The notes below the pieces were generated by a model. That model was given only the letters and a program-made list of their open reading frames with translations. It searched no databases and had not been told where the DNA came from. The translations under genes were made by a program, and so were the position numbers. From a bacterium (lineage in GTDB: Bacteria; Sysuimicrobiota; Sysuimicrobiia; Sysuimicrobiales; Humicultoraceae): DNA of 55,506 bases. This document shows, one piece after another, positions 32,341 to 41,593 of the stretch. The number at the start of each line of letters is the position of its first letter. Position 1 is the first letter of the stretch. The stretch spans positions 1 through 55,506 of the forward strand of contig JAVHLI010000014.1 in NCBI GenBank assembly GCA_031082185.1, given 5' to 3'.

Positions 32341-32838
32341 ATGGCGCGCGTGGAGGGGGGAGGCACGAAGCCGATGCTGGGAGGGTTGAAGCCACCGCGT
32401 GGCGCTCACAGGCGCCGCCGTCGGGTGGGCCGGGGATTGGGCTCCGGTCGTGGGGTGTACTCCGGCAAGGGCCGCAAGGGACAGAAGTCCCGCTCGGGCT
32501 TCGGGATGCGCCCCGGGTTTGAGGGCGGACAGACGCCGCTGATCAAGCGTCTGCCGTTCCGCCGCGGGGTGCGTGGCGCCGGCAGCAACATGACCGGCGG
32601 CGGGCCCAGGCCCGCGATGCAGGAGGTCCGGTTGCGCGACCTCAACCGGTTCCCGGCGGGGAGTGAGGTTACACCGGTACTGCTGCGGCGTGCCGGGATT
32701 GTGGGCGCTGGTCGGGTCAAGGTCCTGGCCACCGGAAGACTGGCGCATCCGCTGACCGTCCGGGCGCAGGCCTTCACGGCGGGCGCACGCCGGGCGATTG
32801 AGGCCGCGGGCGGCCGCGCCGAGGTGATCGGTCGGTGA
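32341..32838 (+). CDS. rplO: 50S ribosomal protein L15 (uL15)
   Basis: A 165-residue L15 with the glycine/arginine-rich N-terminus ([33 protein letters not shown] in outline) and [18 protein letters not shown]. The C-terminal domain ends [26 protein letters not shown] in outline. secY overlaps its stop by 4 bases (GTGA). Confidence 0.96.
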   Translation: MARVEGGGTKPMLGGLKPPRGAHRRRRRVGRGLGSGRGVYSGKGRKGQKSRSGFGMRPGFEGGQTPLIKRLPFRRGVRGAGSNMTGGGPRPAMQEVRLRDLNRFPAGSEVTPVLLRRAGIVGAGRVKVLATGRLAHPLTVRAQAFTAGARRAIEAAGGRAEVIGR

Positions 32839-34109
32839 TCCAGGTCCGCTCGATGTCCAACCCGCTGCGGATCCCCGATCTGCGGCGACGGCTGCTCTTC
32901 ACGGCAGTAATGCTGGCTCTCTACCGGCTTGGGGCCCATCTGCCGGTGCCCGGCGTGAACGTCGCCGCCCTCGAGAACCTGTTCAAGCAGAAGGGCAGCC
33001 TGTTCAGCTTCCTCGACCTGTTCGTCGGCGGGGCGCTCTCCAACTTCGCCATCTTCGCGCTGGGCGTCTTTCCGTACATCACCGCCTCCATCATCTTCAG
33101 CCTGCTGCGGGTGGTCTTCCCGCGTCTCAAGGAGATGGCCACCGAGGAGGGCGAGGCCGGCCGGCGCCAGATAGGGATGTACACGCGGTACCTGACCGTG
33201 GTCCTGGCGGTGTTGCAGGGCATCGGGCAGGTCTTCCTCATCCGGAGCCAGGGAGCCATCCTCGATCCCCGGCCGATAACCATGGCCACCATCATCATCA
33301 CCCTTACCGCGGGGACCATGCTGCTCACCTGGATGGGTGAGATCATGACCGAGTACGGGGTGGGCAACGGCGTGTCGCTGATCATCTTCGGGGGCATCGT
33401 CGCACGGCTGCCCGCGCAGACCGCCCAGACGCTCACGCTGGTGCGCGCGGGCGAGGTGGCGATCTGGAAGTTCCTTCTGGACATCATCATCATCCTGGCC
33501 AGCATTGTCGCGGTGGTTTTCATAACCCAGGCAGTGCGCAAGATCCCCGTCCAGTATGCCAAGCGCGTCGTGGGGCGGCGGGTCTACGGCGGGCAGTCCA
33601 CGCACCTGCCGATGCGCCTGATCCAGGCAGGCGTCATCCCCATCATCTTCGCGATCTCGGTGCTGCAGTTCCCGGGGACGATTGCGCAGTTCTCGCGCTG
33701 GGAGTGGTTGCAGCGGTTGGGGCAGCAAATCCTTCCTGGTCAGCCCATGGGCGACCTGCTCTACTTCGCGCTCATCATCGTGTTCACGTACTTCTATACC
33801 GCGGTATCGTTTGACCCGAACGACGTTTCCGACAACATCAAGAAGTACGGCGGTTTCATACCCGGCCTCCGGCCGGGGAAGCCGACGAGCGAATACCTGG
33901 CACGCGTTACCGAGCGGCTGACGTTCGTGGGAGCGCTGTCGTTGGCCACCATCGCCATCGCCCCGGTGTACATGGCGCGCGGCGCCGGCGCGCTCACCCT
34001 GTATCTCGCCGGGACCTCACTGCTCATCGTCGTCGGCGTGGCGCTTGAGACGATGAAGCAGCTCGAGGCCTACGTGCTGATGCGCCACTACGAGGGGTTC
34101 ATGAAGTGA
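32835..34109 (+). CDS. secY: preprotein translocase subunit SecY
   Basis: A 424-residue, ten-helix channel protein. Visible features are [30 protein letters not shown], the plug region after it, [37 protein letters not shown], and the cytoplasmic loop near the C-terminus with [27 protein letters not shown]. It pairs with SecE at 8450. The start could be ATG 32853; GTG 32835 couples it to rplO. Confidence 0.97.
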   Translation: MIQVRSMSNPLRIPDLRRRLLFTAVMLALYRLGAHLPVPGVNVAALENLFKQKGSLFSFLDLFVGGALSNFAIFALGVFPYITASIIFSLLRVVFPRLKEMATEEGEAGRRQIGMYTRYLTVVLAVLQGIGQVFLIRSQGAILDPRPITMATIIITLTAGTMLLTWMGEIMTEYGVGNGVSLIIFGGIVARLPAQTAQTLTLVRAGEVAIWKFLLDIIIILASIVAVVFITQAVRKIPVQYAKRVVGRRVYGGQSTHLPMRLIQAGVIPIIFAISVLQFPGTIAQFSRWEWLQRLGQQILPGQPMGDLLYFALIIVFTYFYTAVSFDPNDVSDNIKKYGGFIPGLRPGKPTSEYLARVTERLTFVGALSLATIAIAPVYMARGAGALTLYLAGTSLLIVVGVALETMKQLEAYVLMRHYEGFMK

Positions 34110-34122
34110 GCGGTCCGGCGCG

Positions 34123-34779
34123 ATGAACCTGATCTTTCTCGGTCCGCCCGGCGTCGGCAAGGGCACGCAGGCGCGCCTGATCGAGCAGCGGATGGGGATC
34201 CCGCAGATCGCTACGGGCGACATACTTCGGGCGGCGAGGGCAGGCAAGACCCCGTTTGGGGAGGCAGCCGACCGTTACATGAGCCGCGGCGACCTCGTCC
34301 CAGATGCGGTGATGATCGAGGCCGTGGCAGAACGGCTCCAGCGGCCCGATACGGCTGCGGGGTTCGTCCTGGACGGTTTCCCTCGGACGATCCCTCAGGC
34401 CGAGGCGTTGGATGCCGTGCTGGCCGGCATGGGCCGCCGGCTCGACTGGGTCATCGCGTTCGAGGCGGCCGAGGACACGATTGTCCGCCGCATGAGCGGC
34501 CGTAGGATCTGCAGCGCGTCCGGCCACATCTACCATCTGGACTCCAATCCCCCGGTCACCTCCGGGGTCTGCGACGTTGACGCGAGCCCGCTCTACCAGC
34601 GTGACGACGACCGGCCGGAGACGATACGGCGCAGGATGCAGGTGTACCGCGAGCAGTCCGAACCGCTGGTTGCTTTCTACCAGGCGCGGGGCGTATTCGC
34701 GGCGATCAGCGCCGAGGGCGAGATAGAGGATATCTACCAAGCCCTTCTGGCAGCCGCGGCCCCGCGGGTGCGCGGGTGA
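34123..34779 (+). CDS. adk: adenylate kinase
   Basis: A 218-residue long-type adenylate kinase interconverting AMP + ATP and 2 ADP. P-loop FLGPPGVGKGTQA is at the N-terminus, AMP-binding ATGDILRAA and FVLDGFPRT follow. The LID carries C130, S133, C150 and D153. In zinc-LID enzymes position 133 is Cys; here the set is one ligand short, so zinc binding is doubtful. It follows the usual secY-adk-map order, 13 bases after secY. Confidence 0.95.
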   Translation: MNLIFLGPPGVGKGTQARLIEQRMGIPQIATGDILRAARAGKTPFGEAADRYMSRGDLVPDAVMIEAVAERLQRPDTAAGFVLDGFPRTIPQAEALDAVLAGMGRRLDWVIAFEAAEDTIVRRMSGRRICSASGHIYHLDSNPPVTSGVCDVDASPLYQRDDDRPETIRRRMQVYREQSEPLVAFYQARGVFAAISAEGEIEDIYQALLAAAAPRVRG

Positions 34780-35558
34780 AGCCGGTCTGCACGGTCGTGA
34801 TCAAGGCCGCGGACGAGATCGCGTGCATGCGGCGCGCCGGACGCCTGGCGGCGCGCGCGATCCGTGAGGTGGCGCGGGCTGTGGTGCCGGGCGCCACCAC
34901 AGCGGAGCTTGATCGCACCGCTGAGACGTTCATTCGCGACGACGGTGGCGTGCCTTCGTTCAAGGACTACAGGGGATACCCGGCGAGCATCTGCACGTCG
35001 GTGGACGATGAGGTTGTGCACGGCATCCCAGGCCACCGGGTCCTGGAGGAAGGTTCGATCGTATCAATTGACCTTGGGGTGTTCCTGGACGGCTTCCACG
35101 CAGATGTGGCGCTGACCGTGCCCGTGGGCGAGGTGAAGCCGGAGGTCCGGCGGCTGCTGGCGGTCACCGGCAGGGCGCTCGAAGCCGGGGTGGCCGCGGC
35201 GAGGCCGGGCGGTTTCCTGGGGGACATAGGGTGGGCCGTGCAGTCGGTCGTGGAGGCCGCCGGATTCTCCGTGGTTCGGGACTACGCCGGACACGGGATC
35301 GGCCGGGCGCTGCACGAGGACCCGCAGGTGTCTAACGTGGGCCGGTCCCGGACGGGCATGGCGCTCCAGCCCGGCATGACGCTGGCGATAGAGCCAATGG
35401 TCAACGCCGGGGGGCCAGGGGTGGCCTTGGGTGCCGATGGGTGGACGGTGCGCACCTTCGATCGCGCATGGTCGGCGCACGCGGAGCACACCGTGGCCGT
35501 AGCGGCGGATGGCCCGATGATCCTGACTGGACTGGAAGACGCCGGCACTCTATACTAA
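34776..35558 (+). CDS. map: methionine aminopeptidase, type I
   Basis: A 260-residue enzyme that removes N-terminal Met from new proteins. The pita-bread metal ligands are in SIDLGVFLDGFHADVALT (two Asp), GHGIGRALHE (His), LAIEPMV (Glu) and HAEHTVAV (Glu). VVHGIPG supplies the conserved His of the active site. GTGA couples it to adk. No N-terminal zinc-finger extension is present. Confidence 0.96.
   Translation: MKPVCTVVIKAADEIACMRRAGRLAARAIREVARAVVPGATTAELDRTAETFIRDDGGVPSFKDYRGYPASICTSVDDEVVHGIPGHRVLEEGSIVSIDLGVFLDGFHADVALTVPVGEVKPEVRRLLAVTGRALEAGVAAARPGGFLGDIGWAVQSVVEAAGFSVVRDYAGHGIGRALHEDPQVSNVGRSRTGMALQPGMTLAIEPMVNAGGPGVALGADGWTVRTFDRAWSAHAEHTVAVAADGPMILTGLEDAGTLY
35528..35556 (+). promoter_or_regulatory. 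possible promoter inside the end of map
   Basis: TGGACT (35528-35533), a 17-base spacer and TATACT (35551-35556). It would start transcription near 35563, two bases before the GTG of the KOW gene, serving KOW-infA-rpmJ-rpsM and beyond. Confidence 0.5.
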
Positions 35559-35564
35559 GACTTT

Positions 35565-35852
35565 GTGGATCAGGTTGGGGGAAGGTCCCTGGAAGAGATG
35601 GTCGGGATGGTGGTTACCTCGCGGGCGGGCCGTGATGCGGGCGATCGCTACGTGGTTGTCGGCGCAGCCGGGGATGACATGGTGCTCGTGGCCGACGGCC
35701 GGCGTCGGAGTACAGGCTGCCCCAAGCGTAAGAACGTGAAGCACTTGGCCGTGCACGGTCCGGCGGGTACAATCGCGGAGCGGCTGCGTGAGGGTCGGGC
35801 CATAACCGACGAGGATCTTCGGGCGGTACTGACCAGGCCCACGGAGGGCTGA
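35565..35852 (+). CDS. KOW-domain RNA-binding protein (L14e-like)
   Basis: A 95-residue protein with one KOW/SH3-like domain: [50 protein letters not shown] in outline ([10 protein letters not shown]...PKRKNVKHL). It resembles the L14e-like KOW proteins found between map and infA in Firmicutes and relatives. GTG 35565 gives an almost leaderless start; ATG 35598, nearer the domain, is the alternative. Its function is not established. The stop overlaps infA. Confidence 0.8.
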   Translation: MDQVGGRSLEEMVGMVVTSRAGRDAGDRYVVVGAAGDDMVLVADGRRRSTGCPKRKNVKHLAVHGPAGTIAERLREGRAITDEDLRAVLTRPTEG

Positions 35853-36070
35853 TGACAAAGAAGGATGCCATCGAGGTCGAGGGGACGGTCGCGGAAGTGC
35901 TGCCGAACGCGATGTTCCGCGTAACGCTGGCCAGCGGGCACAAGGTGCTGGCCCACATCTCGGGCAAGATGCGCATCCACTTCATCCGGATCCTCCCCGG
36001 TGACCGCGTGAAGGTGGAACTGTCGCCGTACGATCCTACGCGCGGCAGGATCACCTACCGGTACCGGTAG
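35852..36070 (+). CDS. infA: translation initiation factor IF-1
   Basis: A 72-residue S1-type OB-fold protein: [61 protein letters not shown] in outline. It occupies the ribosomal A site during initiation. Its ATG overlaps the preceding stop (TGATG). Confidence 0.97.
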   Translation: MTKKDAIEVEGTVAEVLPNAMFRVTLASGHKVLAHISGKMRIHFIRILPGDRVKVELSPYDPTRGRITYRYR

Positions 36071-36097
36071 GGGTCCCGGCAGAGGGAGCGGGCAGGC

Positions 36098-36211
36098 ATG
36101 AAGGTTCGGGCGTCGGTTCGCACGATGTGCGAGAAGTGCAAGATCATCAAGCGTGGGCGTCGGGTGCGGGTTATCTGCGAGAACCCGAAGCACAAGCAGA
36201 AGCAGGGATAG
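36098..36211 (+). CDS. rpmJ: 50S ribosomal protein L36 (bL36)
   Basis: A 37-residue protein, [37 protein letters not shown] in outline, with the zinc ligands C11, C14, C27 and H32. It is too short for many gene callers. SD GAGGGAGCGGGCAGG is upstream, and rpsM begins 10 bases after the stop. Confidence 0.96.
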   Translation: MKVRASVRTMCEKCKIIKRGRRVRVICENPKHKQKQG

Positions 36212-36221
36212 GAGGCCGAGG

Positions 36222-36632
36222 ATGGCACGGATCGCCGGAGTGGATCTGCCGCGAGACAAGCGCATTGAGGCGGCGCTCCCGTATATATTCGGCGTCGGGC
36301 CGAGCCGGGCCCGGGCGATCTGCCGGGCGACCGGAGTGAGCCCGGATACGCGGGTGCGGGCGCTGGCCGAGGACGAGGTGACACGGTTGCGCGATTTCAT
36401 CGAGCGCAACTACAAGGTGGAGGGCGACCTGCGCCGCGACGTCGCCATGGACATCCGCCGGCTCGTGGAGATTGGTTCCTACAGGGGGCTCCGACACAAG
36501 AAGAGCCTACCGACCCGCGGTCAGCGCACGCGCACGAACGCGCGGACCCGGAAAGGGCCCAAGAGGACCGTGGGGATCCGCCGCAAGACCGTAGCCACAT
36601 CGGCGCCGGCAACCAAGCCGGCAACCAAGTAG
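36222..36632 (+). CDS. rpsM: 30S ribosomal protein S13 (uS13)
   Basis: A 136-residue S13: [34 protein letters not shown] in outline, with [42 protein letters not shown]. The tail [12 protein letters not shown] is about 10 residues longer than usual and low in complexity. AGGAGGCCGAGG precedes ATG 36222. Confidence 0.96.
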   Translation: MARIAGVDLPRDKRIEAALPYIFGVGPSRARAICRATGVSPDTRVRALAEDEVTRLRDFIERNYKVEGDLRRDVAMDIRRLVEIGSYRGLRHKKSLPTRGQRTRTNARTRKGPKRTVGIRRKTVATSAPATKPATK

Positions 36633-36649
36633 GCGCGAGGGAGATCGAG

Positions 36650-37036
36650 ATGGCAAACAAGCCGAGGGGCCGGAAGCGCGAGCGCAAGCACGTGCCGGTG
36701 GGGATCGCCCACATCCGGTCGAGCTTCAACAACACGATCGTGACCATCAGCGACCCGCGCGGCAACGTCGTGGCCTGGTCAAGCTCGGGAACCTCTGGTT
36801 TCAAGGGTTCCCGAAAGGGCACGCCCTTCGCCGCCAGCGTGGCGGCGGAGACGGCAGCGCGCAAGGCGATGGAGCACGGCCTGCGGGTGGTGGAGGTATT
36901 TGTGCGAGGTCCGGGAGCGGGGCGCGAGGCGGCCATTCGGTCGCTGCAATCCGCCGGGCTGGAAGTTAACGTGATCAAGGACGTGACGCCGGTGCCGCAC
37001 AACGGGTGCCGCCCGCCGAAGCGGCGGCGCGTGTAG
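36650..37036 (+). CDS. rpsK: 30S ribosomal protein S11 (uS11)
   Basis: A 128-residue S11: [53 protein letters not shown] in outline, ending [18 protein letters not shown]. It forms the platform near the mRNA exit. SD GAGGGAGATCGAG. Confidence 0.97.
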   Translation: MANKPRGRKRERKHVPVGIAHIRSSFNNTIVTISDPRGNVVAWSSSGTSGFKGSRKGTPFAASVAAETAARKAMEHGLRVVEVFVRGPGAGREAAIRSLQSAGLEVNVIKDVTPVPHNGCRPPKRRRV

Positions 37037-37045
37037 GGGGAGAGG

Positions 37046-37669
37046 ATGGGACGCTACACGGAAGCGGTCTGCCGGCTCTGCCGGCGCGAAGGCATGAAGC
37101 TCTATCTCAAGGGGGACAAGTGCTATGCCGAGAAGTGCCCGGTGCACAAAAGGCCGGCGCCTCCTGGGATGCACGGCGTTTCCAGGCGCAAGCTCAGCGA
37201 GTTCGGGGTCCGGTTGCGCGAGAAGCAGAAGCTTCGCCGCATCTACGGGGTCTACGAGACGCAGTTCAAGACTTATTTCGAGCGCGCCTCCAAGACCAAG
37301 GGAGTCACCGGCACCCGGTTGCTGCAGATGCTCGAGGCCCGGCTGGACAACGTCGTCTACCGGCTCGGCCTGGCCGCGTCCCGCAAGGAGGCCCGCCAGC
37401 TCGTGGCCCACGGGCATCTGGCTGTGAACGGCGGGCGCGTGAAGGCACCGTCGTACCAGGTCCGACCCGGACAGAGGGTGACGGTGGCCGATCCTGCCGA
37501 CGTTCCACCGAGGGTCAAGGAACTGGCGGCCCTGCCCGGGCGCAAGCCCCCGTCCTGGCTGGAGTTCGACCCCTCCCGCCTGGAGGCCCGGGTGCTGGCG
37601 CTTCCCGCGCGCGAGGAGATCGATGTACCGGTTCAGGAGCAGTTGATCGTTGAGTACTACTCCCGGTGA
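37046..37669 (+). CDS. rpsD: 30S ribosomal protein S4, zinc type (uS4)
   Basis: A 207-residue S4: [44 protein letters not shown] in outline. Four N-terminal Cys (CxxC and Cx4C) mark the zinc form. The S4 RNA-binding domain reads [35 protein letters not shown]4 starts 30S assembly. Confidence 0.97.
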   Translation: MGRYTEAVCRLCRREGMKLYLKGDKCYAEKCPVHKRPAPPGMHGVSRRKLSEFGVRLREKQKLRRIYGVYETQFKTYFERASKTKGVTGTRLLQMLEARLDNVVYRLGLAASRKEARQLVAHGHLAVNGGRVKAPSYQVRPGQRVTVADPADVPPRVKELAALPGRKPPSWLEFDPSRLEARVLALPAREEIDVPVQEQLIVEYYSR

Positions 37670-37714
37670 TGATCCTCCGGGAGCGCCGGTAGGGATGCAG
37701 GAGGTAGGTTGACT

Positions 37715-38677
37715 ATGGCTGTGGGCATCGTGTGGGAGGCTCCAACCCCCAAGGTGGAGCAGGCTGAACTCTCTGATACGTACGGCAAGTTCGTCTTGGA
37801 GCCGCTCGATCACGGGTTTGGCGTGACGCTTGGCAACTCACTGCGCCGGGTGTTGCTCTCGGCGATCACGGGCGCGGCCGTGACCTCGGTCAAGATAGAC
37901 GGCGTGCTTCACGAATTCTCGACGATCACCGGGGTCGTGGAGGACGTTACCCAGATCGTGCTCAACCTGAAGGAGCTCACGCTCCGGCTCTACACGGACA
38001 AGCCCAAGCTGCTGCGGCTCGACGTCAAGGGCAAGAGGGAAGTCACGGCGGCGGACATCCAGGAAGACCCGGAAGTCGAGATCATCAACCGCGGTCTGCA
38101 CCTGGCCACCCTGGATCGAAAGGACGCGCACCTGGCGATGGAGATGGTCGTCGAGCGCGGGAAGGGATACGTCCCGGCCGACCGCCACCGCCGCAGCGAG
38201 CATGTGATCGGCGTGATACCGATTGACTCGATCTTCTCACCGCTCCAGAAGGTGAACTTCACCGTGGAGGACACGCGGGTAGGTCATTCGATCGATCTGG
38301 ATCGGCTGGTGATGGAGGTCTGGACCGACGGATCCATCCGGCCCGAAGAGGCCCTGCAGGAGGCCTCACGTCTCCTGATTGATCACTTCCGCCTGTTCGC
38401 AGGGATTGCGGACGAGGCGGGCCCTGGGGTTTCCTTCGGTGGGACCGAGGATCCCGACCAGGCCCGTGCCGCGACGATGCCGATCGAGGAGCTTGACCTA
38501 TCGGTACGGCCGTACAATTGTCTGAAGCGCGCGGGAATACACACCGTGGGCGACCTGATTCGGAAGACCGAGGATGAGGTCGTCGCGGTCAAGAACTTCG
38601 GTCGGAAGTCGCTAGACGAGGTGAGGGAGAAGCTGGCCCTTCACCGACTTAGTCTGCGGCAGCCGGAGCCGTCGTAG
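37715..38677 (+). CDS. rpoA: DNA-directed RNA polymerase subunit alpha
   Basis: A 320-residue alpha subunit. The N-terminal dimerisation domain shows FVLEPLDHGFGVTLGNSLRRVLLS and DGVLHEFSTITGVVEDVTQIVLNLK. The C-terminal domain shows IEELDLSVRPYNCLKRAGIHTVGDLI and KNFGRKSLDEVREKL, the UP-element and activator contact surface. GGAGG 10 bases upstream supports ATG 37715 over TTG 37709. Confidence 0.97.
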   Translation: MAVGIVWEAPTPKVEQAELSDTYGKFVLEPLDHGFGVTLGNSLRRVLLSAITGAAVTSVKIDGVLHEFSTITGVVEDVTQIVLNLKELTLRLYTDKPKLLRLDVKGKREVTAADIQEDPEVEIINRGLHLATLDRKDAHLAMEMVVERGKGYVPADRHRRSEHVIGVIPIDSIFSPLQKVNFTVEDTRVGHSIDLDRLVMEVWTDGSIRPEEALQEASRLLIDHFRLFAGIADEAGPGVSFGGTEDPDQARAATMPIEELDLSVRPYNCLKRAGIHTVGDLIRKTEDEVVAVKNFGRKSLDEVREKLALHRLSLRQPEPS

Positions 38678-38694
38678 GCGTAGGGAGCGATACC

Positions 38695-39048
38695 ATGGGC
38701 ATGGGAGCGAAAGGCCGCAAGTTGGGCCGTGACACAGGAGAGCGCCGGGCGCTGTTCCGGGATCTTGTCGGCGCGCTGATCATGCACGGGCGGATCGAGA
38801 CGACCGGCGCCAAGGCCAAGGAAACCAAGAAGATAGCCGATACGCTGATCTCCACGGCGCTGGGCAACGACATGCACGCGCGGAGGCAGGTTCGCCGCTT
38901 CCTCACCGATCGAACCGTGCTGAACCGGCTCTTCGGGGACGTGGTGCCCAAGCTGCAGGCAGGTCGCGGCGGGTACACCCGCGTCATCAAGACGCGGACC
39001 CGCCGGGGTGACGGCGCGGAGATGGCGCTGGTCGAACTGGTCAAGTAA
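38695..39048 (+). CDS. rplQ: 50S ribosomal protein L17 (bL17)
   Basis: A 117-residue L17: GRKLGRDTGERRALFRDLVGALIMHGRIETTGAKAKETKKIADTLI in outline, ending GGYTRVIKTRTRRGDGAEMALVELVK. It is the last ribosomal protein gene of the block; ecfA1 follows after 14 bases. Confidence 0.97.
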   Translation: MGMGAKGRKLGRDTGERRALFRDLVGALIMHGRIETTGAKAKETKKIADTLISTALGNDMHARRQVRRFLTDRTVLNRLFGDVVPKLQAGRGGYTRVIKTRTRRGDGAEMALVELVK

Positions 39049-39062
39049 GGGGGGTTCGCCGC

Positions 39063-39929
39063 GTGAGCGAGCCCCTAATTGAAGTCGCCGACCTCCGATA
39101 CGTCTATCACCCTGATACCCCTCAGGCCGTCGTCGCTCTCGACGGTCTGTCGTTCTCGGTTGAGCCCGGGGAGTACCTGGGAATCGTCGGCGGCAACGGA
39201 AGCGGCAAGTCCACCCTGGCCAAGCACCTCAACGCGCTTCTCCTGCCCACAGCGGGCTGCGTGCGCGTGGGAGGCCTTGACACCCGCGACCGCGCGGCAA
39301 TCTGGGAGATCCGCCGCCGTGTGGGCATGATCTTTCAGAATCCCGACAACCAGCTCGTGGCCACGGTCGTCGAGGAAGACGTGGCCTTCGGCCCCGAGAA
39401 CCTCGGCCTGCCGCCGGCGGTGATCCGGGAGCGCGTGGGCGAAGCGCTCGCGGCGGTGGGCATGACGGCGTTCCGCCGCCGGGCCCCGCACCTCCTCTCC
39501 GGCGGCCAGAAGCAGCGCGTGGCGATTGCGGGCATCCTGGCCATGCGGCCGACATGCCTGGTGCTGGACGAGGCGACCACGATGCTGGACCCCGCGGGCC
39601 GGGCCGAGGTACTGGAAACCCTCTCCGTCCTCAACCGGCGCGACGGGGTCACCGTCATGTTGATCTCCCACGCGATGGAAGACCTCTCCGACGCAGAGCG
39701 CATCATCGCTATGGACCGCGGCCGCATCGTGCTGGACGGCCCCGCGGAGAAGGTCATGGCGCGGGCCGAGGAGATCCCCGGCGGTCGGCTGGGTGCTCCT
39801 CCCATGGTGAAGCTCGCGCGCTGGCTTCGGGAGGATGGCCTCCGACTCCCAGAGAGCGTGCTCACGGTGGAAGCCCTCGCGGATGCGGTGGCAGCCGCCG
39901 CGGGCCTCCGGACCCAGGGCGATGTCTGA
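39063..39929 (+). CDS. ecfA1: ECF transporter ATPase EcfA1
   Basis: A 288-residue ABC ATPase. Walker A GGNGSGKST, Q-loop FQNPDNQLVA, signature LSGGQKQRVAIAG and Walker B CLVLDEATTMLD are present. The FQNPDNQ motif and the switch His are typical of EcfA/CbiO subunits of vitamin and metal importers. The GTG start follows GGGGGG. It overlaps ecfA2 by 8 bases. Placement after rplQ is the Firmicutes-like arrangement. Confidence 0.94.
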   Translation: MSEPLIEVADLRYVYHPDTPQAVVALDGLSFSVEPGEYLGIVGGNGSGKSTLAKHLNALLLPTAGCVRVGGLDTRDRAAIWEIRRRVGMIFQNPDNQLVATVVEEDVAFGPENLGLPPAVIRERVGEALAAVGMTAFRRRAPHLLSGGQKQRVAIAGILAMRPTCLVLDEATTMLDPAGRAEVLETLSVLNRRDGVTVMLISHAMEDLSDAERIIAMDRGRIVLDGPAEKVMARAEEIPGGRLGAPPMVKLARWLREDGLRLPESVLTVEALADAVAAAAGLRTQGDV

Positions 39930-40794
39930 CCCACTGATCGCCTGCCGCGGGCTCTGCCACACCTACCTGCGGGGGACGCCGATGGAGGCCGCGGCCCTGG
40001 ACGGGGTCACACTTGAAATCCGTCCCGGAGAGATGGTGGCAATCATCGGCCCGACCGGGTCCGGTAAGTCCACGCTGATACAGCACTTCAACGGACTGCT
40101 GCGTCCGACTGCCGGCGAGGTTAGGATCTCCGGGGAGGATCTCTGGGCGCCGCGCGCCGATCGTCGCCGGGCCCGGCAGCAGATCGGGCTGGTTTTTCAG
40201 TTCCCCGAGTATCAACTTTTCGAGGAGACCGTGCGGAAGGACGTCGCCTTCGGGCCCAAGAACCTGGGGCTGCCCGCCGAGACGATCGCCGCGAGGGTGG
40301 ACGAGGCCCTCCGAGCGGTCGGGCTCGATCCGGGGCGGTTTGGCGATCGCTCCCCGTTCACCCTCTCGGGAGGTGAGATGCGGCGCGTCGCGCTGGCAGG
40401 CGTCTTGGCGATGCGCCCTGGTGCCCTGGTCCTGGACGAGCCCACTGCCGGGCTGGATCCGCGGGGCAAGGAGGAGCTGCTCGAGCGCATAGCCGCGCTG
40501 CACCGGAAGGGCCTGACGCTGGTGATCGTCACGCACAGCATGGACGAGGCCGCCCTACTGGCCGGCCGCATCGTGGTGATGGACGCCGGCCGGGTGATGC
40601 TGGACGGTCCCCCCCATGAGGTCTTCGCCCGAGAAGACGATCTCCGGCGCATAGGGCTTGCGTTGCCGCAGGCCGCGCGCCTGGTGCGGTTGCTGCGCGA
40701 TCGCGGGATGCCGGTTGGTGATGCGATCACGATCGCGGAGGCACGGCAGGCCATCATGGCTGCCGTGCGGGAGATGGGCAGTGGAGCTCACTAG
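39922..40794 (+). CDS. ecfA2: ECF transporter ATPase EcfA2
   Basis: A 290-residue partner ATPase: Walker A GPTGSGKST, Q-loop FQFPEYQLFEETVRKDVAFGPKNLG, signature LSGGEMRRVALAG and Walker B LVLDEPTAGLD. FPEYQLFEETV is characteristic of EcfA2. Together with EcfA1 it forms the asymmetric ATPase pair of the energising module. Confidence 0.94.
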   Translation: MSDPLIACRGLCHTYLRGTPMEAAALDGVTLEIRPGEMVAIIGPTGSGKSTLIQHFNGLLRPTAGEVRISGEDLWAPRADRRRARQQIGLVFQFPEYQLFEETVRKDVAFGPKNLGLPAETIAARVDEALRAVGLDPGRFGDRSPFTLSGGEMRRVALAGVLAMRPGALVLDEPTAGLDPRGKEELLERIAALHRKGLTLVIVTHSMDEAALLAGRIVVMDAGRVMLDGPPHEVFAREDDLRRIGLALPQAARLVRLLRDRGMPVGDAITIAEARQAIMAAVREMGSGAH

Positions 40795-41587
40795 GTACAT
40801 TACGGTCGGGCAGTATCTCCCGCGATCATCGCCGCTGCATAACCTGGATCCACGTACGAAGATCCTGGCAACGACGGCGCTGATGGTCACCCTGTTCCTC
40901 ATTCCCTCCTTCGCGGGCCTGGGGCTGCTGGCCGCGGGACTTCTGGCGCTGCTGGTGCTGGGCCAGATCCCGCTCGGGTACGCGCTGAGAGGCCTGCGGC
41001 CGATCGCCGTGCTGCTGCTGCTGACGGTTTTCCTCAACACCTTCTTTGGCGGTGGAGAAGGGGGGCGCACCCTGTTCCAGGCCGGCCCGCTGGTCGCGAC
41101 GGAGGAGGGATTCAGGCGCGCTCTTTTTGTGGGACTCCGATTCATCCTGCTGGTGACCGCGGCCACGCTGCTGACGTTCGTCACCTCGCCGGTGGAGTTG
41201 ACCGACGGTTTGGAGTGGCTGCTGCGCCCGTTTCGTCGCGTAGGGGTGCCCGCGCACGAGCTGGCCATGATGATGTCCATCGCGCTCCGTTTCATCCCGA
41301 CCCTGCTGGAGGAGACCGAGAAGATCATGAAGGCCCAGATGGCGCGGGGGGCGGAGTTCGGCCAGGGATCGATACTCCGCCGGGCCCGGGCCTTCGTGCC
41401 GGTTCTGGTGCCGCTGCTGATCAGCGCCTTCCGCCGCTCCGAGGAGCTGGCCCTGGCGATGGAGGCGCGCTGCTATCGGGGAGGAGAGGGGCGCACGCGG
41501 ATGAAGGAGCTGCGCTGGCGAATCGCGGACCTGGTGGCCGGCGCTTTCGTGATCGCCGTCTCCACAGTCCTGGTGAGGTTGCGGTAG
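40781..41587 (+). CDS. ecfT: ECF transporter transmembrane protein EcfT
   Basis: A 268-residue EcfT starting at GTG 40781 (MELTRYITVGQYLPRSSPLHNLDPRTKIL). Several transmembrane segments span about 25-130 and 240-262. The coupling helices with the Ala-Arg-Gly signatures are seen as MKAQMARGAEFGQG and AMEARCYRGGEGRT. It overlaps ecfA2 by 14 bases. No substrate-binding S component is encoded nearby, as expected for group II ECF modules that share one energiser. Confidence 0.92.
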   Translation: MELTRYITVGQYLPRSSPLHNLDPRTKILATTALMVTLFLIPSFAGLGLLAAGLLALLVLGQIPLGYALRGLRPIAVLLLLTVFLNTFFGGGEGGRTLFQAGPLVATEEGFRRALFVGLRFILLVTAATLLTFVTSPVELTDGLEWLLRPFRRVGVPAHELAMMMSIALRFIPTLLEETEKIMKAQMARGAEFGQGSILRRARAFVPVLVPLLISAFRRSEELALAMEARCYRGGEGRTRMKELRWRIADLVAGAFVIAVSTVLVRLR

Positions 41588-41593
41588 TTCCCC

